Of a stretch of 64,000 nucleotides of DNA, positions 24,618 through 37,837 are shown piece by piece; positions within the stretch are counted from its first letter, which is position 1, and every line of letters starts with the position of its first letter. Source of the DNA: Glycomyces amatae. Its GTDB lineage: Bacteria > Actinomycetota > Actinomycetes > Mycobacteriales > Micromonosporaceae. The stretch spans positions 372,001 through 436,000 of the forward strand of contig NZ_JAJLQZ010000004.1 in NCBI RefSeq assembly GCF_020991375.1, read 5' to 3'. Under the pieces are notes generated by a model. The model saw only the letters and a program-made list of their open reading frames with translations. It was not told where the DNA came from and ran no database searches. The translations under genes were made by a program, and so were the position numbers.

Positions 24618-26066
24618 ATGAACGCGGCCAACGGACCGGTCCTGCGGCGCAACGACTACGGCCCCCTGGAGCCGTACGAGGGCGAGCCGCGGCTGAGCGT
24701 CAGCGTCGTCGTCCCCGCCCACGGGCACCAGGACAAGCTCGACGTGACCCTGGCGTCCCTCGCGGCCCAGACGTACCCGTCCGCGCTGCTCGAGGTGGTC
24801 GTGGTGGACGACGGCACCGAGCCGCCGCTGCGGCTGCCGGAGATCCGGCCCGAGCGGACCCGGATCACGGCCCCGCTCGCGGGCGGCTGGGCCTCGGCGC
24901 ACGCCACCAACTCCGGTGCGGCGCAGAGCGACGGCGACGTGGTGCTGCGACTGGACTCGGACATGCTCGTCTTCGACGACCACGTCGAGTCCCAGATGCG
25001 CTGGCACCACGCCGCCGACTACCTGGCGGTGCTGGGCCACAAGCGGTTCGTGGACTACAAGACGCTCGACCCGGCCGCGGTGCACGAGGCGGTGCGGGCG
25101 GGCGAGGCCGCGTCCCTGTTCGACCGCGACGCCTCGGAGCCGCAGTGGATCGAGCGGATCATCGACGCCACGGACGGGCTCCGCGAGGCCGACCACCGGG
25201 CGTTCCGGGTGCTCGTCGGCGCCTCGTTCTCGGTGCCGCGCCGGCTCTTCGAAGCCTCGGGCGGCATGGACGCCGACGTGGTCCTCGGCTCGGACACCAT
25301 CTTCGGCTACCGGCTGCACCAGGCCGGCGCGGTGTTCGTGCCCGACGGCGGCTCCTCGTCGTGGCACCTGGGCCCCAGGCAGATCAGCACCCGCGGCGAC
25401 CTCGCCAAGCGGTACCGCAGGCCGCACATCGCCAACCGGGTCCCGGAAGTGGACCTCAAGCGGCCCAGGGCCGCCCGCGCCTGGGACACGCCGCTCGCGG
25501 ACGTGCTCGTCGACGCCGGCCCCGGAGCCGAGTCCTGTGTGGATGCGCTCCTGGGAGGCACGACCGCGGACCTGCGCGTGACGCTCCTCGGCGAATGGCC
25601 CGAACCCGAGACCGGACGCCATGCGCCCCTTGACGACCCGCAACTTGAGGCCCGGCTCCTCCTGGAGTCGTTCAAGGGCGAGGGCCGCGTGCGCTTCGCC
25701 GCCGCGGCCGCAGAGGACCGGCGCGTGCCCTACCGGATCCGCGTCCCCGCCGCGGCCCGGCCCCGCCCCGAAGCGGTGGCCGCCCTCGTGGCCCACGCGA
25801 ACGAGCACCGGCTCGGACTGGTCGAAGTGGACCTGCCGGAGGGGACGGTCCGCCTGGAGCGCACCGCCGCCGCGGCCAGGGCCGCGCACCTGGGGGTCGC
25901 CGTGGCGGACGTGTGGGGCGCCGAGCGCGTCGCCGACGGACCGCTCACCGCGGCGTTCGGGGCCGCCCCGGCAGGACCGTCAGGGCCGCGAGGCGCGCGT
26001 GGAGGCCGGGAGCGTGGGCTGGGCGGGAAGGCCCGCCGCGTCGTCCGGCGCGTGCTGGGCCCCTGA
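24618..26066 (+). CDS. Family 2 glycosyltransferase (second of tandem pair)
   Basis: The 482-residue product follows its paralogue after 7 bp and shares its whole plan. It has an RRNDYGPLEPYEG leader, the SVVVPAHGHQDKLDVTLASL nucleotide-binding strand, LRLDSDM as D-x-D, and GGMDADVVLGSDTIFGYRL as catalytic region. The two genes arose by tandem duplication and likely act in succession on the same chain. The last 87 bp are overlapped by the convergent glycosyltransferase on the other strand. The sugar and linkage are unknown. Confidence 0.82.
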   Translation: MNAANGPVLRRNDYGPLEPYEGEPRLSVSVVVPAHGHQDKLDVTLASLAAQTYPSALLEVVVVDDGTEPPLRLPEIRPERTRITAPLAGGWASAHATNSGAAQSDGDVVLRLDSDMLVFDDHVESQMRWHHAADYLAVLGHKRFVDYKTLDPAAVHEAVRAGEAASLFDRDASEPQWIERIIDATDGLREADHRAFRVLVGASFSVPRRLFEASGGMDADVVLGSDTIFGYRLHQAGAVFVPDGGSSSWHLGPRQISTRGDLAKRYRRPHIANRVPEVDLKRPRAARAWDTPLADVLVDAGPGAESCVDALLGGTTADLRVTLLGEWPEPETGRHAPLDDPQLEARLLLESFKGEGRVRFAAAAAEDRRVPYRIRVPAAARPRPEAVAALVAHANEHRLGLVEVDLPEGTVRLERTAAAARAAHLGVAVADVWGAERVADGPLTAAFGAAPAGPSGPRGARGGRERGLGGKARRVVRRVLGP

Positions 26067-27101
26067 GGACCCGCCCGCGGGGGCCGGGGCCTTCGCGGCC
26101 TCGGCGCCGCGGACCCTCCGGCCCAGCCGGTAGACGTGGCGCAGGGCCTCGTAGCCGAGATAGGCGCGGGCGGCCAGGAGCCGCTGCTTGAGACCGGTGA
26201 CGCCGTCGGCGGGCCGCCACGCGTCGGGGCCGGGGTGGTAGCGGCGGTACAGCTCGGAGGTGCGGCGGAAGAACTCGCGGCGCTTGCGCGGGTCGACCCG
26301 CTCGGTGTTGCCGATGACGAGCAGCAGGTGCCAGACCATGTGGTTGAACAGGGCGACGCGGACCCCCGCGTCCTCGACGCCGGCGAAGTCGTCCCAGGTG
26401 CGCCGCCACTGGGTGAACACGTCGAAGTGGCGGTCGTCGCGGGTGCGGGTGATCGAGGACCCGGCCCGCTGGCGCCACTGGTAGCAGCACTCGGTGACCA
26501 CCGCGATCCGCTCGGCGCGGCGCAGCAGCCCGTAGGTCCAGGGGATGTCGGTGTACCAGCCGGCGGGGAAGTCGAGGTCGATGCCGGCGAGGAACGCGCG
26601 GCGGGAGACCTTCGTCCACGGCGTGTGGGTGTAGTCGACGATCCCGGGCCACTCGGCGAGCGTGAAGCCGCCCGGGTCGACCGGGCAGGCCGCGGCCAGT
26701 TCGGCGAGTTCGCCGGTCTCCACGACGCCGGTGTCGCGGCGCTTCTCGTGCTGGACGAGGACCACGTCGGGGCGCCCGTCGGCGACGGCGGCGAGGACCC
26801 GCTCGACCGCGCCGGGCTTGAGCTCGTCGTCGGCGTCCACGAACCACACGTAGTCGCCGGTCGCCTGGGTGAGGCCGAAGTTGCGCGCCGGGCCGGACCC
26901 GGCGTTCACGGGAGTGGTGACGACGCGCATCCGGGGGTCGGCGCGGGCGTACCGCTCGGCGACGGCCCGCGAGCCGTCGGGAGAGCAGTCGTCGACGATG
27001 ACGACCTCGAGCCGGTCGCCGCCGCCCGCGATGGTGTCGAGGCAGCCGGCGAGGTAGTCCTCGGCCTCGTAGACGGGGATGACGATGCTCAAAGACGGCA
27101 T
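25980..27101 (-). CDS. Family 2 glycosyltransferase
   Basis: The 373-residue enzyme starts at ATG 27101 with the GT2 strand SLSIVIPVYEAEDYLAGCLD, then VIVDDCSPDGS and the metal motif FVDADDE. The PWTKVSRRAF and YTDIPWTYGLLRRAE segments match GT2 enzymes of the teichoic/capsular class, with the downstream catalytic Asp/Glu. The C-terminal 40 residues are Ala/Pro-rich and overlap the 3' end of the convergent GT2 gene by 87 bp, so part of that tail may be accidental. Upstream frame codons are not GT2-like. Confidence 0.82.
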   Translation of the reverse strand: MPSLSIVIPVYEAEDYLAGCLDTIAGGGDRLEVVIVDDCSPDGSRAVAERYARADPRMRVVTTPVNAGSGPARNFGLTQATGDYVWFVDADDELKPGAVERVLAAVADGRPDVVLVQHEKRRDTGVVETGELAELAAACPVDPGGFTLAEWPGIVDYTHTPWTKVSRRAFLAGIDLDFPAGWYTDIPWTYGLLRRAERIAVVTECCYQWRQRAGSSITRTRDDRHFDVFTQWRRTWDDFAGVEDAGVRVALFNHMVWHLLLVIGNTERVDPRKRREFFRRTSELYRRYHPGPDAWRPADGVTGLKQRLLAARAYLGYEALRHVYRLGRRVRGAEAAKAPAPAGGSSGAQHAPDDAAGLPAQPTLPASTRASRP

Positions 27102-27441
27102 GTCCCGATGGTAGCCCCAGAGGACACGCGGCATCGGCCGCCGAATGGGACCCAGGTCACCTTCACGATCGGCGTTTTCCCATGTGAAAGGCGAATCGGC
27201 GCGCCCGCTGCGGCGAATGCGCGCCTTATCCGCGACATTCGGGCAATGGTGAACTCTTCTTGAGCACTCGGTGAACAAACAGGCCGGACGACCAAAGCAT
27301 TGACACCACATGTACGGTACTTGAACCAATGACCAACACCATTCGACGTTTGCCCTGGTCAAGATCGTGCAATTCGCCATTGCTAATCTCGATTCCAGTA
27401 CCCCTCCGACCCCGACCGCCGATAACGCAAAGGACTCCACT
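27102..27441. other. Divergent intergenic region between GT2 and WecC-type gene
   Basis: This 340-bp spacer has no convincing gene. A TTGACA lies at 27300-27305 but no clear -10 follows at the right distance, so no promoter is called. The reading frame of the right-hand gene is open from 27367 without homology, so its start is placed at 27442. Confidence 0.4.
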
Positions 27442-28749
27442 GTGTCTTCCAACGCCGTGCTCCCCGACGACGCGGCCTCCGCTGCGCAGGCCGGGGCCCC
27501 GGTCGACCTGGTCGTGGTCGGTCAGGGCTACGTCGGCCTGCCGCTGGCCCAGGCCGCGACCGCCAGGGGCCTGACGGTGGTCGGCCTCGACCGCTCCCAG
27601 CCGGTGGTCGACGCCCTCAACGCCGGCTCCAGCCACATCGACGACATCGCGGACGCCGAGCTCGCCGTCATGCTCCGCGAGGGCTACACGGCCTCGACCG
27701 ACGCCGCCGTGCAGGCCCGCGCGAAGGCGATCGTCATCTGCGTGCCGACGCCGCTGGGCGAGGCCGGCGGGCCCGACCTGGCCGCCGTCACCGGCGCGGC
27801 CCGCACCGCCGGGCGGCACCTCCGCGAGGGCGTCCTGGTGGTCCTGGAGTCCACGACCTACCCGGGCACCACCGAGGAGGTCGTCGCGCCGATCCTGCGC
27901 GAGGAGTCCGGCCTGGAGCCGGGCGTCGACTTCCACCTGGCGTTCTCCCCCGAGCGCGTCGACCCGGGCAACCCGGTGTACGGGATCGTCAACACCCCCA
28001 AGGTCGTCGGCGGTCTCACCGCCGAGTGCACCGCCGCGGCGAAGGCGCTCTACGGGCGGTTCGTCGACACCGTCGTCGAGGCCAAGGGCACCCGCGAGGC
28101 CGAGATGGCGAAGCTGCTGGAGAACACCTACCGGCACGTCAACATCGCCCTGGTCAACGAGATGGCGGTGTTCTGCCGGGAGCTCGGCGTGGACCTGTGG
28201 GACGCGATCGGGCTGGCCAAGACGAAGCCGTTCGGGTACCAGGCGTTCTATCCCGGGCCGGGCGTCGGCGGGCACTGCATCCCGATCGACCCGAACTACC
28301 TGTCCTACAAGGTCCGGACCCTCGGCTACCCGTTCCGGTTCGTGGAGCTGGCGCAGGAGATCAACAACCGGATGCCCGAGTACGTGGTCTCCCGGGCGAT
28401 GGCGAAGCTGAACGCGGACGGCCTGGCGCTGTCGCGGGCGCGCGTGCTGCTGCTGGGCGTGACCTACAAGCCGGACATCGCCGACCAGCGCGAGTCGCCG
28501 TCGACGCCGGTGGCGCGCAAGCTCGCCGAGGCGGGGGCGGAGCTGGCCTACCACGACCCGCACGTGCCGTCCTGGTCCGTCGGCGGGCACGAGGTGGAGC
28601 GGGTCGACGACCTCGCCACGGCCAAGGCCGATCTGATCGTGCTCCTGACGAACCACGCGGAGTACCGCTCCGACGCGCTCCCGTCGGGGGTGCCGGTCCT
28701 GGACACGCGGGGCGCGCTGCGCGGCGCGGAGGGCGTCGAGACGCTCTGA
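27442..28749 (+). CDS. Nucleotide sugar dehydrogenase, WecC/WbpO type
   Basis: The 435-residue protein has the NAD fold (VVGQGYVGLPLAQA), the CVPTPL block, and the catalytic segment GPGVGGHCIPIDPNYL. This G-V-G-G-H-C-I-P-x-D-P form marks UDP-N-acetyl-hexosamine dehydrogenases (WecC/WbpO), not UDP-glucose dehydrogenase. It would oxidise UDP-ManNAc or UDP-GlcNAc/GalNAc to the uronic acid for polymer synthesis. The frame is open to a GTG at 27367, but GTG 27442 with AAGGA upstream is nearer the fold. Together with the gene at 13106 it gives two different uronic acid donors to the cluster. Confidence 0.85.
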   Translation: MSSNAVLPDDAASAAQAGAPVDLVVVGQGYVGLPLAQAATARGLTVVGLDRSQPVVDALNAGSSHIDDIADAELAVMLREGYTASTDAAVQARAKAIVICVPTPLGEAGGPDLAAVTGAARTAGRHLREGVLVVLESTTYPGTTEEVVAPILREESGLEPGVDFHLAFSPERVDPGNPVYGIVNTPKVVGGLTAECTAAAKALYGRFVDTVVEAKGTREAEMAKLLENTYRHVNIALVNEMAVFCRELGVDLWDAIGLAKTKPFGYQAFYPGPGVGGHCIPIDPNYLSYKVRTLGYPFRFVELAQEINNRMPEYVVSRAMAKLNADGLALSRARVLLLGVTYKPDIADQRESPSTPVARKLAEAGAELAYHDPHVPSWSVGGHEVERVDDLATAKADLIVLLTNHAEYRSDALPSGVPVLDTRGALRGAEGVETL

Positions 28750-28883
28750 GTCCGCCGGCGGCCCCGCAAGGCAGCCCCCCGCCCTCCCGAGGGGGGCGTC
28801 CCCATGTCAAGTCTCCTGCGCGGGTCCGACGGAAAACCGCCGTTCTCACGGCCGCAAGGAGCAATGCCGCCCGAAAGAGTGAA

Positions 28884-28917
28884 GGGCCGCCGCGCACCCG
28901 CTGGTGCGCGGCGGCCC
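28884..28917. terminator. Bidirectional hairpin terminator
   Basis: A 15-bp perfect stem (28884-28898 with 28903-28917) carries a 4-nt loop. It lies between two convergent genes and serves both. Confidence 0.75.
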
Positions 28918-28930
28918 TCGGTCTCCCGGT

Positions 28931-29692
28931 TCAGGCCACCGCTCGGGCGAACTTGCGGCTGGCCCACCAGACCAGCAGCACCGCCAGGCCGCCGATGAAG
29001 ACCGCGGCCTGCCACACGGCGTTGTTCCCGAAGTCCCCCGCGAACAGGGACCGGGCGGCCTCGACCGCGTAGTAGAACGGGTTGAAGTCGGCGACGTTCT
29101 GGAGCCACGCCGGGGCCAGCGCCATCGGCAGCATGATGCCCGACAGCAGCATGATCGGCTGGACCACGGTGTTGAGGACCGGCGCGAGCGTGTCCTCGCT
29201 CTTGAGGACCATCGCCACGCCGTAGGAGAGCGCCCCCAGCATGAACGAGGTCAGGATGATGATCCCGAACATGAGCGTCACGCCGCCCCAGTCGATCCGC
29301 AGGCCGCCGATCAGCGCGGCGAGCACGATCAGGATGAGCGCCTGGATGACCGTGGAGGTGACCGTCGAGAGGGTCCGCCCGATGAGCAGGGCCACCCGGC
29401 TGACGGGGGTGACGCGCATCCGCTCGATGACGCCCTGGCGCAGCTCCGCGATGAGGCCGAAGCCGACGAACGTGGAGCCGAACAGGGCCATCATGATGAT
29501 CAGCCCGGGCACGAAGGTCTCCATCGCCCCGGCCTCGAAGCCGGGGGTGCCCTCGAGGCCGTCGAGCAGCGGCGCGAAGAAGATCAGGAAGTACAGCGGC
29601 TGGATGAGCATGACCACCAGCCACACCGGCTGCTTGAGGTTGAGCTTCATCGCCCGCGAGTAGACGAGCCAGGTGTCGCGCAGTGCCTTCAT
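28931..29692 (-). CDS. ABC-2 type permease (DrrB-like)
   Basis: The 253-residue integral membrane protein has six helices and the ABC-2 pattern. It has an N-terminal LNLKQPVWLVVMLIQPLYFL helix, the conserved central RQGVIERMRVTPVSR loop contacting the ATPase, and a final pair near FNPFYYAVEAARSLF. It is the membrane half of a DrrAB-type drug or lipid exporter. Its start lies 2 bp after the ATPase stop. Both genes probably answer to the divergent PadR regulator. The substrate is unknown. Confidence 0.88.
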   Translation of the reverse strand: MKALRDTWLVYSRAMKLNLKQPVWLVVMLIQPLYFLIFFAPLLDGLEGTPGFEAGAMETFVPGLIIMMALFGSTFVGFGLIAELRQGVIERMRVTPVSRVALLIGRTLSTVTSTVIQALILIVLAALIGGLRIDWGGVTLMFGIIILTSFMLGALSYGVAMVLKSEDTLAPVLNTVVQPIMLLSGIMLPMALAPAWLQNVADFNPFYYAVEAARSLFAGDFGNNAVWQAAVFIGGLAVLLVWWASRKFARAVA

Positions 29693-29694
29693 GG

Positions 29695-30663
<969 letters not shown>

Positions 30664-30752
30664 GGGTACCTCGCGGGTGGGTTCGTTGACGCTGGCCGCG
30701 TCCGGCGGCTCGGGGCCGGGTGTGCGGAACGCGACCGGTTTCCTTGTTCAAC

Positions 30753-30827
30753 TTTGACTATATACACGGTCGGCTGTGAGCAACAACCAGGTATAGGCGC
30801 TTCAGCGAGATTAGTCAAAGGTATAAT
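30753..30827. promoter_or_regulatory. Divergent promoters and putative PadR operator
   Basis: TTTGACTA (30753-30760) and its inverted copy TAGTCAAA (30812-30819) lie 51 bp apart, each over one promoter. Leftward: TTGTTG (30786-30781) and TATAGT (30762-30757), 18 bp spacer. Rightward: TATAAT (30822-30827) just before the PadR gene. A dimeric PadR at these half-sites could repress both directions. Confidence 0.5.
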
Positions 30828-30836
30828 ATGGGGGGT

Positions 30837-31508
30837 ATGTGGAGCACGCGTCTGATCGTCCTCGGCCTGGTCAGGTGGCTCGGCCCCGTCCACGGCTACC
30901 TGGTCCGCCGCGAGATCGACTCGTGGCGGATGCCGGGCGTCTCCGAGATCGGCGCGGGCTCGATCTACCACGCGCTCAAGAAGCTCACCGCCGACGGGCA
31001 GATCGAGGTCGTGGCCACCGAGTCGGTGGACGACCGGCCCGCCAGGACCACGTACCGGATCACCGCGCGGGGCGAGGCCGAGTTCCAGCGGACCCTGCGC
31101 GAGAAGCTCTGGGAGGTCGCCGGGTCCGACGACCCCTTCCACACCGCCTGGTCCTTCGCGACGGTGCTCACCCCCGCCGAGAACGCCGCCATGCTCCGCC
31201 AGCGCGCCGAGGTCCTCTACGGGCGCATCGAGTCGGTGACGGTCCTGCTCGCCGCGACCTCGCCGGAGTTCACCGAGGGCGCCGAGGCCTCGTTCGTGCC
31301 CCCGCACGCGAGGGCGCTGCTCAAGCGCCAGACCGACCTGTGGAACGCCGACGCCGAGTGGTGCGAGGACACCGCCGGGCGGATCGAGTCCGGCGACCTC
31401 GCGCTCGGACCCGATCCCGACGCCGACCAGGCCGCCCATTGGCGCGAGTCGATCCGCTCCGAGCGCTTCGCCGAGGAGTCGGCCCAGTGGCACTCCGTCT
31501 TCGAGTGA
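30837..31508 (+). CDS. PadR-family transcriptional regulator
   Basis: The 223-residue protein has the PadR winged helix at the N-terminus (LIVLGLVRWLGPVHGYLVRR, then SIYHALKKLTADGQIEVV and TTYRITARGEAEF). A helical C-terminal dimer/ligand region follows. PadR proteins usually repress an adjacent exporter until a drug-like ligand binds. ATG 30837 begins 9 nt after a perfect TATAAT and lacks a Shine-Dalgarno, so a leaderless start is preferred over ATG 30828, which directly abuts the -10. It is divergent from the DrrAB-like pair. Confidence 0.85.
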   Translation: MWSTRLIVLGLVRWLGPVHGYLVRREIDSWRMPGVSEIGAGSIYHALKKLTADGQIEVVATESVDDRPARTTYRITARGEAEFQRTLREKLWEVAGSDDPFHTAWSFATVLTPAENAAMLRQRAEVLYGRIESVTVLLAATSPEFTEGAEASFVPPHARALLKRQTDLWNADAEWCEDTAGRIESGDLALGPDPDADQAAHWRESIRSERFAEESAQWHSVFE

Positions 31509-31680
31509 CGGCGCGCGCGACCGGCGTCCACCTGAACGATCGTTTAATAGATCACTCTAAAAAATCGACAACCCGTGTTGTGGAGATCCCATAAATAAGG
31601 TCCGGTTCATACCGGTTCATCCGGGCCTTCGGTGACGGCGTCCACCCGGTCTCGGATACGCGGCCACTACACTGCGGGAC

Positions 31681-35002
<3,322 letters not shown>

Positions 35003-35446
35003 GCGGCACAGGCGAGATCGCGGGCGCCCGCGGTGCTGTGCGCACCGCTGGGCGCGCGTGCTGGACGTGCGCGCGCTCGGCGCGGGTGCGCGGTGCGCAC
35101 CGGCCGGCGTTCGTGTGGTGCGGGCGCACCGGCTGGTTGCCGGCGCGCCCGCGTGTACCTCGCGAGGTGTCCTGGCAGGAGCCGCGCGCGGGTGCACCCG
35201 CACGCGGACTTCGGGGGCGGCCCCCGGGGATTCCCTCATGCACCGCCAGTCCCGCCAGGACCGGATCGCCACTCCGCACTGCCACCACCACCGGCGAAGA
35301 AGACGTTTTTTATCCACCAACCATCACATGTCCGGTATGGGTTGCCAAGCATTGTTTTTCCGCCTGTGGATAACTTTGCGAGGGTTGGTTGTATTGCCTG
35401 GTCGAGGGCAGTGTCGACTCGGGGTGGGGATGGGGGTGGGGGTGGT
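35003..35446. other. Convergent intergenic region, partly AT-rich
   Basis: This 444-bp gap separates two converging genes. The left 300 bp are very GC-rich with many imperfect inverted GTGCGC-type repeats that could terminate transcription. The right part (35300-35400) is markedly AT-richer. It holds TTATCCACC (35310-35318) and, in opposite orientation, TGTGGATAA (35365-35373), the second an exact match to the classical DnaA box. No gene is seen. Confidence 0.5.
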
Positions 35447-36088
35447 TCAGCCTCTCGCGTCCCTGGCGAGCATCGCCGCTTGGACGCGGTTGGCGCAGTC
35501 GAGCTTCGCGAGCACCCGGCTCACGTAGGTCTTCACCGTCGCCTCGCTCATGTGGACCCTCCCGGCGATCTCCGCGTTGGACAGGCCCTCCGCCACCAGT
35601 TCCAGGACCTCCCGCTCCCTCGCGGCCAGCCGCGCGACGCGTTCGACCGCGTCCCTGCGGCGGGGCACCGACTCGGGGGCCACCAGGCCCAGCACCATCC
35701 GCGTCACCGCCGGCGACAGGTACGCCTCCCCCGCCGCCACCGCCCGCACCGCGGTCACCAGCTCCTCGGGCGCGCAGGTCTTCAGCACGAACCCGGCCGC
35801 GCCGCCCTCCACCGCGGCCAGCACGTTCTCCTGGTCCCCGAACGAGGTCAGCACCAGCGCGCGCGTCCCCGGCGACGCGGCGGCCAGCCGCTCGACCACC
35901 TCCAGGCCGCCGAGGCCCGGCATGTGCAGGTCCACCAGGGCCACGTCCGGCCGGTGCGCGGCCACCGCCGCGACCGCGTCGCGGCCGTCGTGCGCCGCCG
36001 CGGCGACCGCGATCCCGGCCGCCTCCAGGACCGTCCGCACCCCGGCGACCACCAGCGGTTCGTCGTCGGCGATCACCACGGCGGTCAT
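35447..36088 (-). CDS. NarL/LuxR-type response regulator
   Basis: The 213-residue protein has a receiver domain (VVIADDEPLVVAGVRTVL acidic pair, phospho-Asp in VALVDLHMPG, Lys in FVLKTCAP) and a C-terminal LuxR helix-turn-helix (LAAREREVLELVAEGLSNAE). It is phosphorylated by the coupled histidine kinase, whose stop overlaps this start (ATGA). It likely activates or represses the divergent ABC exporter. ATG 36088 starts directly at the receiver. Confidence 0.92.
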   Translation of the reverse strand: MTAVVIADDEPLVVAGVRTVLEAAGIAVAAAAHDGRDAVAAVAAHRPDVALVDLHMPGLGGLEVVERLAAASPGTRALVLTSFGDQENVLAAVEGGAAGFVLKTCAPEELVTAVRAVAAGEAYLSPAVTRMVLGLVAPESVPRRRDAVERVARLAAREREVLELVAEGLSNAEIAGRVHMSEATVKTYVSRVLAKLDCANRVQAAMLARDARG

Positions 36089-36975
36089 CCCTGCACCCCC
36101 GCGACCGTGGTCAGCGGCAGCATCGCGAGCAGTACTACGACGGTCGCGAACGCCGCGGCCCGGACCGGCCGCGGCAGCAGCGCGCCCGCGAGCGACGCCC
36201 GGGTCGCGGTCCGGGGCAGCATGGCGCTCAGGCGGAACCGGCCGTCCTCGACGCGGCAGTCGAGCAGTCCCCCGGCGGCGTCCATGCGCTCGCGCAGGCC
36301 CACCAGGCCGTGGCCGCCCGGGCCCGCGGGCCCGGCGGACCCGGCGACCTCGTTCTCGACGGCGACCAGGAGCGCGTCGTCCTCCCAGGTGACGGTGGCG
36401 GTGATCGGCCGTCCGGGCGCGTGCTTGGCCGCGTTCGCCATGCCCTCCTCCAGGACCGCGTAGGCCGCGCGGGCCCCGGCGGCGGGGACGGGGCCGGGTT
36501 CGCCGCTCTGGCGCAGCTCGACGGCCACGCCCGCCTCGACGAACTGCGCGGCCAGCGCGGCGACCGCCGCGGGGTCGAGCAGGGGTCCGGTGTCGGCGGG
36601 GGGCCCATCGCCTCTGAGGACCGCGACGAGGCCGTGGAGGTCCTCGACGGCGGCGCGGACGGTGTCGCCGACCTGCCTGGCCTCGGCGCGCCGCTCGGGG
36701 TCGGTCTCGCGGACCTCCAGGGCGGCGGCCTGGAGCGCGGCGAGGCCGAGGCGGCGGCCGATCCGGTCGTGCATGTCGCGGGCGAGCCGCAGCCGCTCGC
36801 GGTGGACGGCGGCCTCGCGTTCGCGGATCGACCGCCGGTACCGCTGCCACAAGGCGACCACGACGGCGGCGGCGAGCAGCGCCAGGATGCCGGCGGGCAC
36901 GGGCCCGGCGGGCACGGCGGCGAGGACGGTGAACTCGGCCAGGACCACCGCGATCGTCGCGAGGAGACCTCTCAT
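36085..36975 (-). CDS. Sensor histidine kinase (NarL type, HisKA_3)
   Basis: The 296-residue kinase has two N-terminal membrane helices with almost no external loop, a HisKA_3 box LRLARDMHDRIGRRLGLAAL with the phospho-His, and a HATPase_c domain (ENAAKHAP-type N-box and G-box HGLVGLRERM). After the ATPase domain comes another membrane helix at the C-terminus, which is unusual. The tiny external part suggests intramembrane sensing, as in kinases guarding antibiotic exporters. ATG 36975 starts at the first helix; a GTG at 37026 in frame is an alternative. It is divergent from an ABC exporter operon. Confidence 0.85.
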   Translation of the reverse strand: MRGLLATIAVVLAEFTVLAAVPAGPVPAGILALLAAAVVVALWQRYRRSIREREAAVHRERLRLARDMHDRIGRRLGLAALQAAALEVRETDPERRAEARQVGDTVRAAVEDLHGLVAVLRGDGPPADTGPLLDPAAVAALAAQFVEAGVAVELRQSGEPGPVPAAGARAAYAVLEEGMANAAKHAPGRPITATVTWEDDALLVAVENEVAGSAGPAGPGGHGLVGLRERMDAAGGLLDCRVEDGRFRLSAMLPRTATRASLAGALLPRPVRAAAFATVVVLLAMLPLTTVAGVQG

Positions 36976-37093
36976 ACGGCCAGGGTACGCATCGGCCCGG
37001 GCGGGCGCGGGGAGCGGCGCGTTCACTTTCGTCGCCGGTTCGGGCGACCTTCGGCGACTGTCGCCCGCGCGGCGGGATTTCTACGGTTGCAAC

Positions 37094-37837
37094 GTGATCG
37101 AAGTGAGCAATCTGACCAAGCGGTATCGCGGCGGCATAGCCGTCGACGACCTGTCCTTCACGGTGGAGCCGGGCCGCGTCACCGGCTTCCTCGGCCCCAA
37201 CGGCGCGGGCAAGTCCACCACGATCCGGCTGATCCTGGGCCTGGACCGTCCTACGGCCGGGCGGGCCGCGATCGGCGGGCGCCCGTACGGGTCGATCGAG
37301 CGGCCCCTGACGGCGGTCGGGACGCTGTTGGAGGCCGGGGACCTGCATCCGGGCCGCAGCGCCCGCGCGCACCTCCAGTGGCTGGCCCGCAGCAACGGCA
37401 TCGGGGCGCGGCGGGTCGAGGAGGTCCTGGAGGCGACCGGGCTCGCCGCCGCGGCCCGCAAGAAGGCCAAGGCCCTCTCGCTGGGGATGAAGCAGCGGCT
37501 GGGGGTGGCGGCGGCGCTGCTCGGGGACCCGGGCGTCCTGATCCTGGACGAGCCGGTGAACGGCCTCGACCCCGAAGGGGTGGTGTGGATCCGGAACCTG
37601 ATGAAGCGCCTGGCCGCGGAGGGCCGCACGGTGCTGGTCTCGAGTCACCTCATGGCCGAGATGGCGTTGACGGCCGAGCACCTGGTCGTGATCGGCCGGG
37701 GCCGCCTGCTGGCGGACCTGCCGACGGAGGCGTTCATCGCCTCCCATGCCGAGTCCGGTTCGGGGGCGAGCCTGGAGGAGGCGTTCATGCGGTTGACGAG
37801 CGGAGCGGTCGAGTACCGGTCGGGAGGTGCGCGATGA
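37094..37837 (+). CDS. ABC transporter ATPase (BcrA/YxlF-like)
   Basis: The 247-residue ATPase has Walker A GPNGAGKSTT, a signature that reads LSLGMKQRLGVAAALLG, Walker B VLILDEPVNGLDP and the switch His in SSHLMAEM. The LSLGMKQR signature is typical of BcrA-type lantibiotic and bacitracin exporters. GTG 37094 lies 6 nt after TACGGT and lacks a Shine-Dalgarno, pointing to a leaderless message. It overlaps the permease start by 4 bp and lies opposite a histidine kinase/response regulator pair that probably controls it. Confidence 0.88.
   Translation: MIEVSNLTKRYRGGIAVDDLSFTVEPGRVTGFLGPNGAGKSTTIRLILGLDRPTAGRAAIGGRPYGSIERPLTAVGTLLEAGDLHPGRSARAHLQWLARSNGIGARRVEEVLEATGLAAAARKKAKALSLGMKQRLGVAAALLGDPGVLILDEPVNGLDPEGVVWIRNLMKRLAAEGRTVLVSSHLMAEMALTAEHLVVIGRGRLLADLPTEAFIASHAESGSGASLEEAFMRLTSGAVEYRSGGAR

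Noticed and set aside
35301-35400. A chromosomal replication origin
   Set aside because: Only one exact and one near DnaA-box-like sequence, and no dnaA/dnaN/gyr genes nearby.
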